This document shows positions 1-7,972 of a DNA stretch of 64,000 nt, piece after piece. This stretch comes from UBA4615 sp046046245. Lineage in GTDB: Bacteria > Pseudomonadota > Gammaproteobacteria > Burkholderiales > Burkholderiaceae_E. Numbering within the stretch: the stretch's first letter is position 1; every line of letters starts with the position of its first letter. Where the stretch lies: the NCBI GenBank assembly GCA_046046245.1, contig JBJOKE010000003.1, positions 248,001 through 312,000 on the forward strand, written 5' to 3'. A model generated the notes under the pieces. It was not told the origin of the DNA. It searched no databases and saw nothing but the letters and a program-made list of their open reading frames with translations. Made by a program: the position numbers and the translations under genes.

Positions 1-2092
1 GGTCCTCGCTGCGCAGCACCAGCTGCATCTTCACGCCGGTGTCCTGCGGGCCGACGGTCATCCGCACGCCGGGCACGTCGGCGAGCCGCGCGCGCAGGTC
101 GATCTCGACCTCCTGCTGCGTGCGCGCGCGCTCGGTGCGGTGCGACAGCAGCACGGTCAGCACCGCCTTGCGCGCCTCGGGCGCGGCGCCCACCGCGAAC
201 ACGTCGCCGCTCGCGCCGCCGCCCACCGAGCTGAAGACGCGCTTCACGTCGGGATCGGCGCCGACCAGCGCACGCACGCGCTCGGCGGTGTCCAGCGTCT
301 CGGCGAGCGTGCTGCCCGGGGGCAGCTCGATGCTGACCTGCGTCTGCGCGCGGTCGGCCGGCGGCACGAAGCCGGTGGGCAGCAGCGGCACCAGCGCGAT
401 CGAGCCGGCGAAGAACGCGAACGACAGCAGCGCGGTGACGAGGCGGTGGCGCAGGCACCAGCGGACCATCCGCAGGTAGGTACGCATCACGACACCGTCC
501 TCGGACTCGTCGATCGGCGAGACGGCGGCCGGGCCGATCCGGTCGCGGTCGACCGGACCGTGCGCGTGCGCCGTGTGCGGCGCGCCGGCAGGGTCGATGG
601 GCGGCGCGCCCCTCGCGAGCTTCGGCTTCAGCAGGTAGGCCGCCATCATCGGCGTCAGCAGGCGCGCGACCACCAGCGACGCGAGGATCGCGAGGGTCGC
701 GGTCCAGCCGAACTGCTTGAAGAACTTGCCCGCGATGCCCGCCATGAACGCGGTCGGCAGGAACACCGCCACCAGCGCGAAGGTGGTCGCGATCACCGCG
801 AGGCCGATCTCGTCGGCGGCCTCCATCGCCGCCTGGAACGGGGTCTTGCCCATCCGCAGGTGACGCTCGATGTTCTCGATCTCGACGATCGCGTCGTCGA
901 CCAGGATGCCCACCACCAGCGCCATCGAGGTCAGCGTCACGGTGTTGAGCGTGAAGCCGAACAGGTGCATGCCGAAGAAGGCGGGTATCACCGACAGCGG
1001 CAGCGCGGCGGCGCTGACGAAGGTGGCGCGCCAGTCGCGCAGGAACGCCCAGACCACGATGACCGCGAGCAGCGCGCCTTCGTAGAGCAGGTGCATCGAG
1101 CCGTCGAAGCCCTCCTGCACGGGCGCGCTGTTGTCGATGGCCTGCGTGAAGGCCACGCCGCGGTGCGCGGCGGCGAGCTCGTCCATCGCGGCGTGCACGC
1201 CGCGCGCGACGTCGACCTCGCTCGCGCCCTTGGCGCGCAGCACCTCGATCGCGACCACCGGCCTGCCGTCGAGCAGCGCGAGCGCGCGGCGCTCGGCGAC
1301 GGTGTCGGTGACGGTGGCGACCTGGCCGAGACGGATGCGGCGCCCGTCGGCCAGCGGCAGCTCGAGCCGTTCGAGCTCGGCCGCGCTGCGGACGGTGGCG
1401 ATCGTGCGGACCGCCTGCTCGGCGCCGCCGACGTCGCCGCGCCCGCCGGGCGCCTCCTGCTGGACCAGCTTCAGGCGGCGCGACACGTCGATCGCCGAGA
1501 CGTCGAGCGCCGCCATCCGCGAGGCATCGAGCTCGACGCGGACCTCGCGGGTCGCGCCGCCCAGGCGCTTGACCGCGCCCACGCCGGGCACGTTCAGCAG
1601 CCGCCTGGTCGCGGTGTTGTCGACGAACCAGGACAGCGACTCCTCGTCGAGCTGCGTGCCCGACACCGTCCAGGTGACGACCGGCCGGCCGGCGGTGCTC
1701 GCCTTGGTGACGGCGGGGTCGCGCAGGTCGGCGGGCAGGTCGGCGCGAACGCGCGCGACCGCGTCGCGGACCTCGTTCACCGCCTCGGACGCGTTCTTCT
1801 CGAGGACGAACTCGACGCTGACGCTGACCGAGCCGTCGAGGATCTTCGTGAAGACGTTCTTCACGCCCTGCAGCGTGGCGATCGAGTTCTCGAGCTTCCT
1901 CGCGACCTCGGTCTCGAGCTGCGCGGGCGCGGCGCCGGGCAGGCTGGCGTCGACGGTGACGATCGGCAGCTCCATGTCCGGGAAGTCCTGCACCGGCATC
2001 GCACGGAAGCCGATCAGCCCGGCGAGCGTGAGCAGGATGAAGAGCAGGACCGCCGGGATGGGGTTGCGGATCGACAGCGCGGAGAAGTTCAC
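1..2092 (-). CDS. RND (HAE1/AcrB-type) efflux pump, inner-membrane subunit, 3' end outside window
   Basis: About 697 N-terminal residues of a proton-driven inner-membrane efflux transporter are visible; the rest lies beyond the left edge. It begins NFSALSIRNP with a short cytoplasmic tail and first membrane helix, followed by a porter domain with the usual FPDMELP-type segment. In the membrane domain, GILVDDAIVEIENIERH carries the paired Asp of TM4 used for proton relay. A second periplasmic loop starts near PTGFVPPADRAQ. The start is GTG at 2092, in a GTGA overlap with the stop of the upstream membrane-fusion gene, so the two are translationally coupled. It is the last visible gene of a TetR-OMF-MFP-RND operon. 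The substrate cannot be told from sequence. Confidence 0.93.
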   Translation of the reverse strand, partial: MNFSALSIRNPIPAVLLFILLTLAGLIGFRAMPVQDFPDMELPIVTVDASLPGAAPAQLETEVARKLENSIATLQGVKNVFTKILDGSVSVSVEFVLEKNASEAVNEVRDAVARVRADLPADLRDPAVTKASTAGRPVVTWTVSGTQLDEESLSWFVDNTATRRLLNVPGVGAVKRLGGATREVRVELDASRMAALDVSAIDVSRRLKLVQQEAPGGRGDVGGAEQAVRTIATVRSAAELERLELPLADGRRIRLGQVATVTDTVAERRALALLDGRPVVAIEVLRAKGASEVDVARGVHAAMDELAAAHRGVAFTQAIDNSAPVQEGFDGSMHLLYEGALLAVIVVWAFLRDWRATFVSAAALPLSVIPAFFGMHLFGFTLNTVTLTSMALVVGILVDDAIVEIENIERHLRMGKTPFQAAMEAADEIGLAVIATTFALVAVFLPTAFMAGIAGKFFKQFGWTATLAILASLVVARLLTPMMAAYLLKPKLARGAPPIDPAGAPHTAHAHGPVDRDRIGPAAVSPIDESEDGVVMRTYLRMVRWCLRHRLVTALLSFAFFAGSIALVPLLPTGFVPPADRAQTQVSIELPPGSTLAETLDTAERVRALVGADPDVKRVFSSVGGGASGDVFAVGAAPEARKAVLTVLLSHRTERARTQQEVEIDLRARLADVPGVRMTVGPQDTGVKMQLVLRSED

Positions 2093-3399
2093 TTCGACGC
2101 TCCCTGCGGCCTGCCCGCGGGCGCGGGCGCGGTCGACGCGGTGTCGGCGGCGACCCGGACCACGTCGCCGTCGTTCAGGAAACCGGCGCCGCGGGCCACG
2201 ATCGTCGCCTCGGGCGCCAGGCCCTCGAGGACCTCGACGCGGTCGCCGTCGCGCCGACCGGTACGGACCTTCTGCTGGACGACGCGCTCGCCGTCGACGC
2301 GGAACACGTAGGCGAAGCCGTCGCGGACCACCACCGCGGCCTGCGGCACGACGAGCGCGCCGCTCGCACCGAGCTCGAACTCGCCGCGGGCGAACATGCC
2401 GGCCTTCGCGGCGCTGCCGGCGGGCAGGTCGACGTAGACGATCGCGTTGCGCGACTGCGCGTCCACCACCGGGCCGACGGTGCGCAGCGTGCCGCGGATC
2501 TCGCCACCGGCGGCAGGCAGCACGCGGACGGCCTGCTTCGGCTTCAGCCGCGCGAGTTCCTCGGCGGTGACCTCGGCACGCCACTCGAGACGGTTGCCGC
2601 GCACCAGCCGGAAGAGCTCCTGGCCGGCAGGAACGACCGCGCCCACGGTGGCGGCGCGCGCGGAGATCACGCCGTCGTCGGGCGCGAGCACCTGGGTCAT
2701 CTTCAGCCGAAGCGCCTGCGACTGCACCTGGGCCTGCGCCGACTGCACGCGGGCCTGCGCGGAGGCGAGGCGGGCCTGCGCGGTCTGCGCGCCGGTGCGG
2801 TACTGCGCGATCTGCTGCGCGGAGAGCGCGCCGCTCGACTCGACCTGCTGCGCACGCTCGGCGTTCGAGCGGGCCTCCTCGTAGGCGGCCTGGGCCTCGC
2901 CGACGCCGGCGCGCGCCTCGGCGAGCGCGGCCTGCGCGGCGGCGAGGTCGGCGCGGACGGTGTCGGCGGCGAGCATCGCGAGCACCTGTCCCTTGCGGAC
3001 GAGGTCACCGACATCGGCGCGGACCTCGGCGATCCGCAGGCCCGAGATCTCGGCACCGACGGTCGCCTCCTGCCACGCGGCGACGCTGCCGTTGGCGGCG
3101 AGGCGGTCGGCGAGCTCGGCACGCGCGGGCTTCGCGACGGTGACGACGAGGGCGGGCTTCGGGGCGCCCGCCTTCGCGGCGCCGGAGGCGGCGGCCGGGG
3201 CGGCGGCGTCCTTCGCGTCGGGAGCGGCGTCCTTCGCGCCGCAGGCGGCGAGCAGCACCGCGGCGGCGACGAGCGCGGCCACCGGCGCGAGGCGGTGCGA
3301 CGCGCGGCGCGCGGCGCGGCCGGGCGGGTTGGCGCGGGCGGCCTGCGGGCCGGCGGCCTCGACGGCGACGCGGACGTCGGAGCGGATCGGGGCGGTCAT
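2089..3399 (-). CDS. RND efflux periplasmic adaptor (membrane-fusion protein, HlyD/AcrA family)
   Basis: The 436-residue product has an N-terminal hydrophobic stretch ending in a lipobox-like LLAACGA, so it is probably a lipoprotein anchored on the periplasmic face. A lipoyl-type half (SGLRIAEVRADVGDLVRKGQ) is followed by a long Ala/Gln-rich coiled-coil hairpin at roughly residues 140-235, then the second lipoyl half and a beta-barrel. This is the order expected of adaptors that bridge an RND pump and an outer-membrane channel. ATG at 3399 overlaps the stop of the outer-membrane factor (ATGA), and its own TGA overlaps the GTG of the pump gene. The low-complexity segment rich in Ala, Lys and Asp after the lipobox is a flexible linker. 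Confidence 0.93.
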   Translation of the reverse strand: MTAPIRSDVRVAVEAAGPQAARANPPGRAARRASHRLAPVAALVAAAVLLAACGAKDAAPDAKDAAAPAAASGAAKAGAPKPALVVTVAKPARAELADRLAANGSVAAWQEATVGAEISGLRIAEVRADVGDLVRKGQVLAMLAADTVRADLAAAQAALAEARAGVGEAQAAYEEARSNAERAQQVESSGALSAQQIAQYRTGAQTAQARLASAQARVQSAQAQVQSQALRLKMTQVLAPDDGVISARAATVGAVVPAGQELFRLVRGNRLEWRAEVTAEELARLKPKQAVRVLPAAGGEIRGTLRTVGPVVDAQSRNAIVYVDLPAGSAAKAGMFARGEFELGASGALVVPQAAVVVRDGFAYVFRVDGERVVQQKVRTGRRDGDRVEVLEGLAPEATIVARGAGFLNDGDVVRVAADTASTAPAPAGRPQGASK

Positions 3400-4982
3400 T
3401 TCGAAGACTCCAGGTTCTCGTTCGTCCAGCCGCCGCCGAGCGCGCGATAGAGCGACACCCAGGCGGCGACGCGGTCGCGCTGCACGCCGGCGAGCGACGA
3501 GTCGGCGACCAGCTGCAGCCGGCGCGACTCCTCGAGCTCGAGCAGGCTGCCGAGCCCGCCTTTCCAGCGGACCTCGGCGGCCGTGACGTTGCGGCGGTAG
3601 CCGTCGGCGGCGGTGCGTGCATCGGCCTCGCGGTCGGCCGCGCTCGCCAGGCGCACCAGCGCCTCCTCGACCTCGCGGACCGCCTGCCGAGCCTTCGCAC
3701 GGTAGTCGGCTTCGGCGGCGACGTAGACGGCGCGCGCCGACTCGACGTTGGCGCGGCGCCGGCCGCCGTCGAAGATCGGCAGCGACAGCGAGGGGCCGAT
3801 CGACCAGGTGGCGATCGTGGCGCCGACCGAGCCGGTGTCCAGACGCAGCGGGCCGACCGAGCCGGCGAGCGACAGCCGCGGGTAGCGGTCGCCCTCGGCG
3901 CTGCCGATGTCGGCGCTCGCGGCGGCGAGCGAGCGCTCCGCGGCGGCGAGATCGGGCCGCTGCGACAGCAGCGTCGCCGGCACCGCCTTCACGTCGAAGG
4001 CACGCGGCGCGGGCAGGCGACCGGCGGTCTTCGCGAGCGTGGCGCGGACCGCGGGCTCGGCGAGCCCGGTCAGCGCGACCAGCGCCTTCACCGTGAGGTC
4101 GCACTCGGCACGCTGCGCGGTCAGGCGGCTGGCGGCCTCGGCCGCGCTGGCACGGGCGAGCGCGGCATTGGCGGGGGCCTGGAAGCCGGCCTGCGCGGCG
4201 CGCTCGGTGGCGGTGGCGGTGCCCGCGCGCGAGGTCGCGTCGGCCTCGGCGATGGCGACCAGCACCTCGCAGTAGCGGTACTGCAGGTACTGCGCGGCGG
4301 TCTCGGCGGCGACCGACACGCGCGCGTCGTGCCATTCGGCGGCGCGCGCGTCGAGCCGCGCGGCGGCGGCCTCGCGCTCGCGGGCGATGCGGCCGAACAG
4401 GTCGATCTCCCAGCCGGCCTGCGCGACCAGGCGGTTCTGGTTCGCGAGCAGCACGGTGGTCCCGATGTTGATCGTGCCGCGGCTGCTCTGCGCGGAGAGA
4501 TCCAGCGTGGGCAGGCCCGCCGCGCCGGCGGCGACGGCCTGCGCGCGCGCCTGTTCGATGCGGGCCGCGGCCTGCGCGATCGAGCCGCTCTCGCGCTGGG
4601 CGGCGGCGAGGAAGGTGTCGAGGGTCGGGTCGTCGAACTGCGCCCACCAGCGGGCGAGGTCGACCGGCGCGCCGCCGTGGGGCAGGCGGGCCTGCCAGCC
4701 GTCGTCGGCGGACGCCGCGGCGGGCGACGGCGCGACGGCGAGGGCCGCCGCCGCGCGCGCGGTCTGCGCCTGCGACGCGGAGCGCGCGGCGGGCGGGCCG
4801 GCGTAGTCGGGGCCGACCTTGAAGCCGGCGCAGCCGGCGAGCGCCGCGGCCAGCACGAGCGCGGCGAGCGGGCGCAGGGCCCGCGGTGCCGGCGCGCCGC
4901 GGTCGGACCGCGGCACGCGCTCCGACGGTTCGGCACGCCGCGGACGCGGCGCGCGGGGGATCTGCGTGACGTGCATCGTCAT
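3396..4982 (-). CDS. NodT-family outer-membrane efflux lipoprotein (TolC-like channel)
   Basis: The 528-residue product is the outer-membrane factor of the tripartite pump. A hydrophobic signal segment ends LAAALAGCAGFKVGPDY, a lipoprotein signal followed by the VGPDY motif typical of the NodT/RND outer-membrane family. Two OEP repeats follow, with the usual Ala-rich helices, and the second ends in SLYRALGGGW, also typical of the family. The chosen ATG at 4982 is inside an ATGA overlap with the end of the TetR gene; a second in-frame ATG two codons later is possible. Regulator and three pump parts appear to be made from one transcript. Confidence 0.92.
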   Translation of the reverse strand: MTMHVTQIPRAPRPRRAEPSERVPRSDRGAPAPRALRPLAALVLAAALAGCAGFKVGPDYAGPPAARSASQAQTARAAAALAVAPSPAAASADDGWQARLPHGGAPVDLARWWAQFDDPTLDTFLAAAQRESGSIAQAAARIEQARAQAVAAGAAGLPTLDLSAQSSRGTINIGTTVLLANQNRLVAQAGWEIDLFGRIAREREAAAARLDARAAEWHDARVSVAAETAAQYLQYRYCEVLVAIAEADATSRAGTATATERAAQAGFQAPANAALARASAAEAASRLTAQRAECDLTVKALVALTGLAEPAVRATLAKTAGRLPAPRAFDVKAVPATLLSQRPDLAAAERSLAAASADIGSAEGDRYPRLSLAGSVGPLRLDTGSVGATIATWSIGPSLSLPIFDGGRRRANVESARAVYVAAEADYRAKARQAVREVEEALVRLASAADREADARTAADGYRRNVTAAEVRWKGGLGSLLELEESRRLQLVADSSLAGVQRDRVAAWVSLYRALGGGWTNENLESSK

Positions 4983-5659
4983 TCCTCGGAGCGGCCGGCG
5001 GCCCGGCGTGCGCGTTCGCCCTGGACCATCGAGACCGCGTAGCCGGCAAGCCGGTCGACGAGCACCTCGATGGCGCGCGGCGTGGCGAGCACGGAGGGCG
5101 ACAGCGTCCGCACGCCGTCGTTGAACGCGAAGAAGTGGACGCCGAGCCCGGCGATGGACAGCGCGAGCCGGTGCAGGTCGAGGTCGGCACGCCTGAGGCC
5201 GAGCTCCCGCTGCAGCAGCCGCAGCAGGGCCTCGAACTGCGGTCGGATCTCGTTGTCGACCACGCAGGTCCAGGCGCCGGTGGGCTCGGCCATCTCGCGG
5301 AAGTGCAGCTTCATCATCAGCGTGACCGCGTCGCCCAGCTTCAGCGGGGAGAGGAAATCCCCGTAGAACAGGCGCAGCGCCTCGACGAGCGGGCGGCCGG
5401 GATCGGCGAAGGCGACGAGGTCCTGCGTCGAGGCGACGCCGCCGGGCGGCTCGCTGAAGAGCGCGCGGTACAGGCCCTCCTTGTCGCCGAAGTAGTAGCT
5501 GATGGCGCCCAGGTTCACCCGGGCGGCCTGCGCGAGCGCGCGAACGGAGGTCTTCTCGAAGCCCTGCTCGGCGAACAGCTTCAGCCCGGCGGCGAGGAGC
5601 CGCTGGCGGGCGTCGATGCCGTCGGCGCGAACGGGCTGGTGCGGGGTGGCGGGGGACAT
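4979..5659 (-). CDS. TetR/AcrR-family repressor of the adjacent RND pump
   Basis: A 226-residue regulator with an N-terminal TetR helix-turn-helix (DARQRLLAAGLKLFAEQGFE, then TSVRALAQAARVNLGAISYYF) and a C-terminal ligand/dimer domain with the CerR/DUF1956-type layout (RLFYGDFLSPL). I chose the ATG at 5659 because it begins just before the conserved domain; the frame stays open upstream to 5770, but that extension runs through the operator palindromes. It is the first gene of the efflux operon and overlaps the next gene by 4 nt. It probably represses its own operon through the palindromes at 5681-5734. Confidence 0.88.
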   Translation of the reverse strand: MSPATPHQPVRADGIDARQRLLAAGLKLFAEQGFEKTSVRALAQAARVNLGAISYYFGDKEGLYRALFSEPPGGVASTQDLVAFADPGRPLVEALRLFYGDFLSPLKLGDAVTLMMKLHFREMAEPTGAWTCVVDNEIRPQFEALLRLLQRELGLRRADLDLHRLALSIAGLGVHFFAFNDGVRTLSPSVLATPRAIEVLVDRLAGYAVSMVQGERARRAAGRSEE

Positions 5660-5680
5660 GGGCGTGAGGACCGCAGATGG

Positions 5681-5734
5681 GTCGAACGTTCGTTCCAATT
5701 GGAACGGTCGTTTGATTTCAAACGGTCGTTCGAC
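5681..5734. promoter_or_regulatory. Probable TetR operator: nested palindromes upstream of the efflux operon
   Basis: Three inverted repeats are stacked here. CGTTCCAATTGGAACG (5691-5706) is a perfect 16-bp palindrome. CGTTTGATTTCAAACG (5709-5724) has 7-bp arms around a 2-nt centre. The outer arms GTCGAACG (5681-5688) and CGTTCGAC (5727-5734) are also inverted repeats. The motif AACGGTCGTT occurs twice in the same orientation (5703-5712 and 5721-5730). The position, 22-75 nt upstream of the TetR start, suits autorepression. Binding is inferred. Confidence 0.7.
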
Positions 5735-5772
5735 ACCTGTCAAGCGCAGGGTCGTTGCACGGCCGCGCACCT

Positions 5773-5934
5773 TACGGCGATGCCGGAGGTCGCAGGCGAT
5801 TCGCTCGATGGCGGGCGGAGGCCGCCGCTGCGGTCGTGATCGAGGCCAGGATCCGCGCGGGACTCACCCAGGCCGAGCTGGCGGAACGCATCGGCACGCG
5901 GCTGCGCATCGTGCTGGAACCCGTGACGCGCTGA
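5773..5934 (+). pseudogene. Remnant of an XRE-type helix-turn-helix (antitoxin-like) gene
   Basis: In this frame the sequence reads VIEARIRAGLTQAELAERIG, the first helices of an XRE/Cro-type domain. It then jumps directly to TRLRIVLEPVTR, the usual tail of such small regulators. The middle of the domain (the recognition helix and the segment to the 'ATGTRLRIVLEP' motif) is missing, apparently through a deletion at a repeated IGT/TGT-like stretch. There is no clear start; a GTG at 5836 would give only 32 residues. No partner toxin is visible. I read it as a decayed antitoxin-type gene. Confidence 0.5.
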
Positions 5935-5941
5935 CGCGTCG

Positions 5942-5963
5942 CGCCCGCCCGCGAGGGCGGGCG
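5942..5963 (-). terminator. Hairpin after the epoxide hydrolase/Bug/MDR operon
   Basis: CGCCCGCCC, loop GCGA, GGGCGGGCG: a perfect 9-bp GC stem directly after the TGA of the oxidoreductase gene. There is no T-run, so it may act as a 3' stabiliser or a weak terminator. Confidence 0.5.
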
Positions 5964-5967
5964 GTGA

Positions 5968-6942
5968 TCATGCCCCGCGCAGGACGATCTTCCCGATCTG
6001 CGTGTTCCCCTCCATCGCCCGCTGCGCGGCCGGCAGCGCGTCGAAGGCGAACACCTGGTCCACCCGCGGCGCGATGCGGCCGTCCTCGGCCATCGGCAGC
6101 AGGTCGCGGGTCACGCCGCGCGCGGCGGCGATCCGATGGCTCATCTGCCGCATCTTGTTCGACACGCCGAAGAGCTGCAGCCGCTTCTTGTGGAGCGCCA
6201 GCACGTCGAGCGGCGCCTCGACCAGGCCGTCGACGTAGCCGACGGTGGCCAGCCGGCCCTCGAAGCCCAGCAGCTCGACGCAGTCGGGCAGCACCGACGC
6301 GCCCACCGGGTTCACCACCAGGTCCACGCCGCGCTCGCCCACGATCTCGCGCACCGCGGGCACGAAGCCCGGGCCGCGGATCGGCACGCCGTGCTCGAGC
6401 CCGTGGTCCTTCAGCCGCGCGAGCTTCTCCGGCGAGCCCGACAGGCCGATGGTGCGCGCGCCGATCGCGCGCGCGACCTGCAGCGCCGCCACGCCCACGC
6501 CCGACGAGATGCCGGGCACCAGCATCCACTCGCCCGCGGCGAGCCGGCCCTGCGCGATCAGCGCGTCGTGAACGGTGAGGTACACGATGGTGAAGGCCGA
6601 GGCCTGCTCCCAGCTGAACGCCGCGGGCTTGCGGTAGGCCTCCTCGGCCCACATCAGGCCGGTCTCGGCGAACGCGCCGTCGACGCGGCCCATCACCGCG
6701 TCGCCCACGCGCCAGGCGGTCACGCCCTCGCCCACCGCGCTCACCTCGCCCGCACCCTCGAAGCCCGCGGGCTTCGCGGTGCCCGCCGCGTGCAGGCCGT
6801 GGCCGGCGATGAACTCGCCGCGGTTGAGGGCGGCCGCGCGGATGCGCACGGCGATCTGGCCGGGGCCGGGCACCGGCACGGGCACGTCGCGCAGGTCGAC
6901 CTTCATCGAGGCGCCTTCGGTGCGGATGAACCAGCTCTTCAT
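5968..6942 (-). CDS. MDR-superfamily quinone oxidoreductase-like NAD(P)-dependent alcohol dehydrogenase
   Basis: A 324-residue medium-chain dehydrogenase/reductase. The N-terminal GroES-like domain holds LNRGEFIAGHG and GFEGAGEVSAVGEGV; a Rossmann domain follows with GISSGVGVAALQVARAIGA. The Cys/His zinc ligands of classical alcohol dehydrogenases are not evident, which points to the quinone oxidoreductase / enoyl-reductase side of the family. The ATG at 6942 has AGGAGA eight bases upstream; another ATG five codons earlier would overlap the preceding gene's stop. It is the last gene of an operon with a Bug solute-binding protein and an epoxide hydrolase. The substrate is unknown. Confidence 0.85.
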   Translation of the reverse strand: MKSWFIRTEGASMKVDLRDVPVPVPGPGQIAVRIRAAALNRGEFIAGHGLHAAGTAKPAGFEGAGEVSAVGEGVTAWRVGDAVMGRVDGAFAETGLMWAEEAYRKPAAFSWEQASAFTIVYLTVHDALIAQGRLAAGEWMLVPGISSGVGVAALQVARAIGARTIGLSGSPEKLARLKDHGLEHGVPIRGPGFVPAVREIVGERGVDLVVNPVGASVLPDCVELLGFEGRLATVGYVDGLVEAPLDVLALHKKRLQLFGVSNKMRQMSHRIAAARGVTRDLLPMAEDGRIAPRVDQVFAFDALPAAQRAMEGNTQIGKIVLRGA

Positions 6943-6953
6943 CGTCGTCTCCT

Positions 6954-7946
6954 TCATTCCTTGGGGATCTTCGCGTCGCGGACCACGCGGGCCCAGCGCT
7001 CGAGGTCGGCGCGGATCTCGGCGCCGAAGGCCTCCGGGGTGGAGGGCTCGACGTCGAAGCCGGTGGCGCGCAGCCTCGCGGTCAGATCGGCGTCCTGCAT
7101 GACCTGGGCCGCCGCCTGGCGCAGCCGCGCGAGCACCGGCGCGGGCACGGCCGAGGGTGCGAACACGCCGTACCAGACGTCGTAGCGGGGCAGCGAGGCG
7201 TCGAGCTCGCCGAGCGTCGGGATGTCGGGCGCCTGCGCCGCGCGGCGAGCGCCGGTGACCGCGAGCCCGCGCAGCCGGCCGGCCGCGAGGTGCGGCAGCA
7301 TCGGGGCCAGCGTCGACACGATGAAGTCGACCTGGCCGCCGACCGCGTCGGCGGTCGCGGGCGCGGAGCCCTTGTACGGCACGTTGTCGAACCGCGCGCC
7401 GGTCGAGAGCGCGATCAGCTGGCCGTAGAGGTGCGGGCCGGTGCCCACGCCGGGCGACGCGTAGTTGAGCGGCCGCGTCTTCGCCAGCGCGACCAGCTCG
7501 GCGAAGGTCTTCGCGGGCAGCGAGGGATGTGCGGCGATCGCGGCCGGCGTGCTCGCCACGCGCGCCACCGGTGCGAAGTCGCGCAGCGTGTCGTAGCGCA
7601 CCGAATTGAAGACCACCGGGTTGGTGGCGAGGAACTCGTTGCCGAAGAGCAGCGTGTGGCCGTCGGCCGCGCCGCGCGCGACGACTTCGGCGCCGATGTT
7701 GCCGGACGCGCCGGGCCGGTAGTCGACCACCACGGGCTGTCCGAGCAGCGCGGCGAACCGGTCTCCGAAGGCGCGCGCGGCCGCGTCGGCCGCGCCGCCG
7801 GCGGGGAACGGCACGATCAGCTTCAGCGGGCGGTCCGGGAAGGCCTGCGCACGCGCGGGGCCGGCCGCGAACGGCAGGGCCGCGATCGCCGCGGCGGCGC
7901 GACGGCGCGGCAGGGAGGGTCGTATCGTCTTCGGCTCGGTGCTCAC
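6954..7946 (-). CDS. Bug-family (tripartite tricarboxylate transporter) periplasmic solute-binding protein
   Basis: The 330-residue protein has a twin-Arg-rich N-terminus and signal peptide ending AAGPARAQ, then FPDRPLKLIVPFPAGGAAD, the hallmark start of Bug receptors. Further family motifs are VVDYRPGASGNIGAE, VPYKGSAPATADAVGGQVDF and DVWYGVFAPSAVPAPV. Such proteins bind carboxylates or other small organic acids and are greatly expanded in Burkholderiales, often as orphans without TctA/TctB genes, as here. The start is GTG at 7946, preceded by GAGGAGG. It lies between the epoxide hydrolase and oxidoreductase genes in one operon. Confidence 0.93.
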   Translation of the reverse strand: MSTEPKTIRPSLPRRRAAAAIAALPFAAGPARAQAFPDRPLKLIVPFPAGGAADAAARAFGDRFAALLGQPVVVDYRPGASGNIGAEVVARGAADGHTLLFGNEFLATNPVVFNSVRYDTLRDFAPVARVASTPAAIAAHPSLPAKTFAELVALAKTRPLNYASPGVGTGPHLYGQLIALSTGARFDNVPYKGSAPATADAVGGQVDFIVSTLAPMLPHLAAGRLRGLAVTGARRAAQAPDIPTLGELDASLPRYDVWYGVFAPSAVPAPVLARLRQAAAQVMQDADLTARLRATGFDVEPSTPEAFGAEIRADLERWARVVRDAKIPKE

Positions 7947-7972
7947 GGGTCGTGCCTCCTCATCGGGTCCGG

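Noticed and set aside
140..2311. A 723-codon plus-strand frame over the RND pump gene
   Set aside because: His/Arg/Asp-rich shadow of the minus-strand pump; it has no recognisable family and crosses the junction of two real genes.
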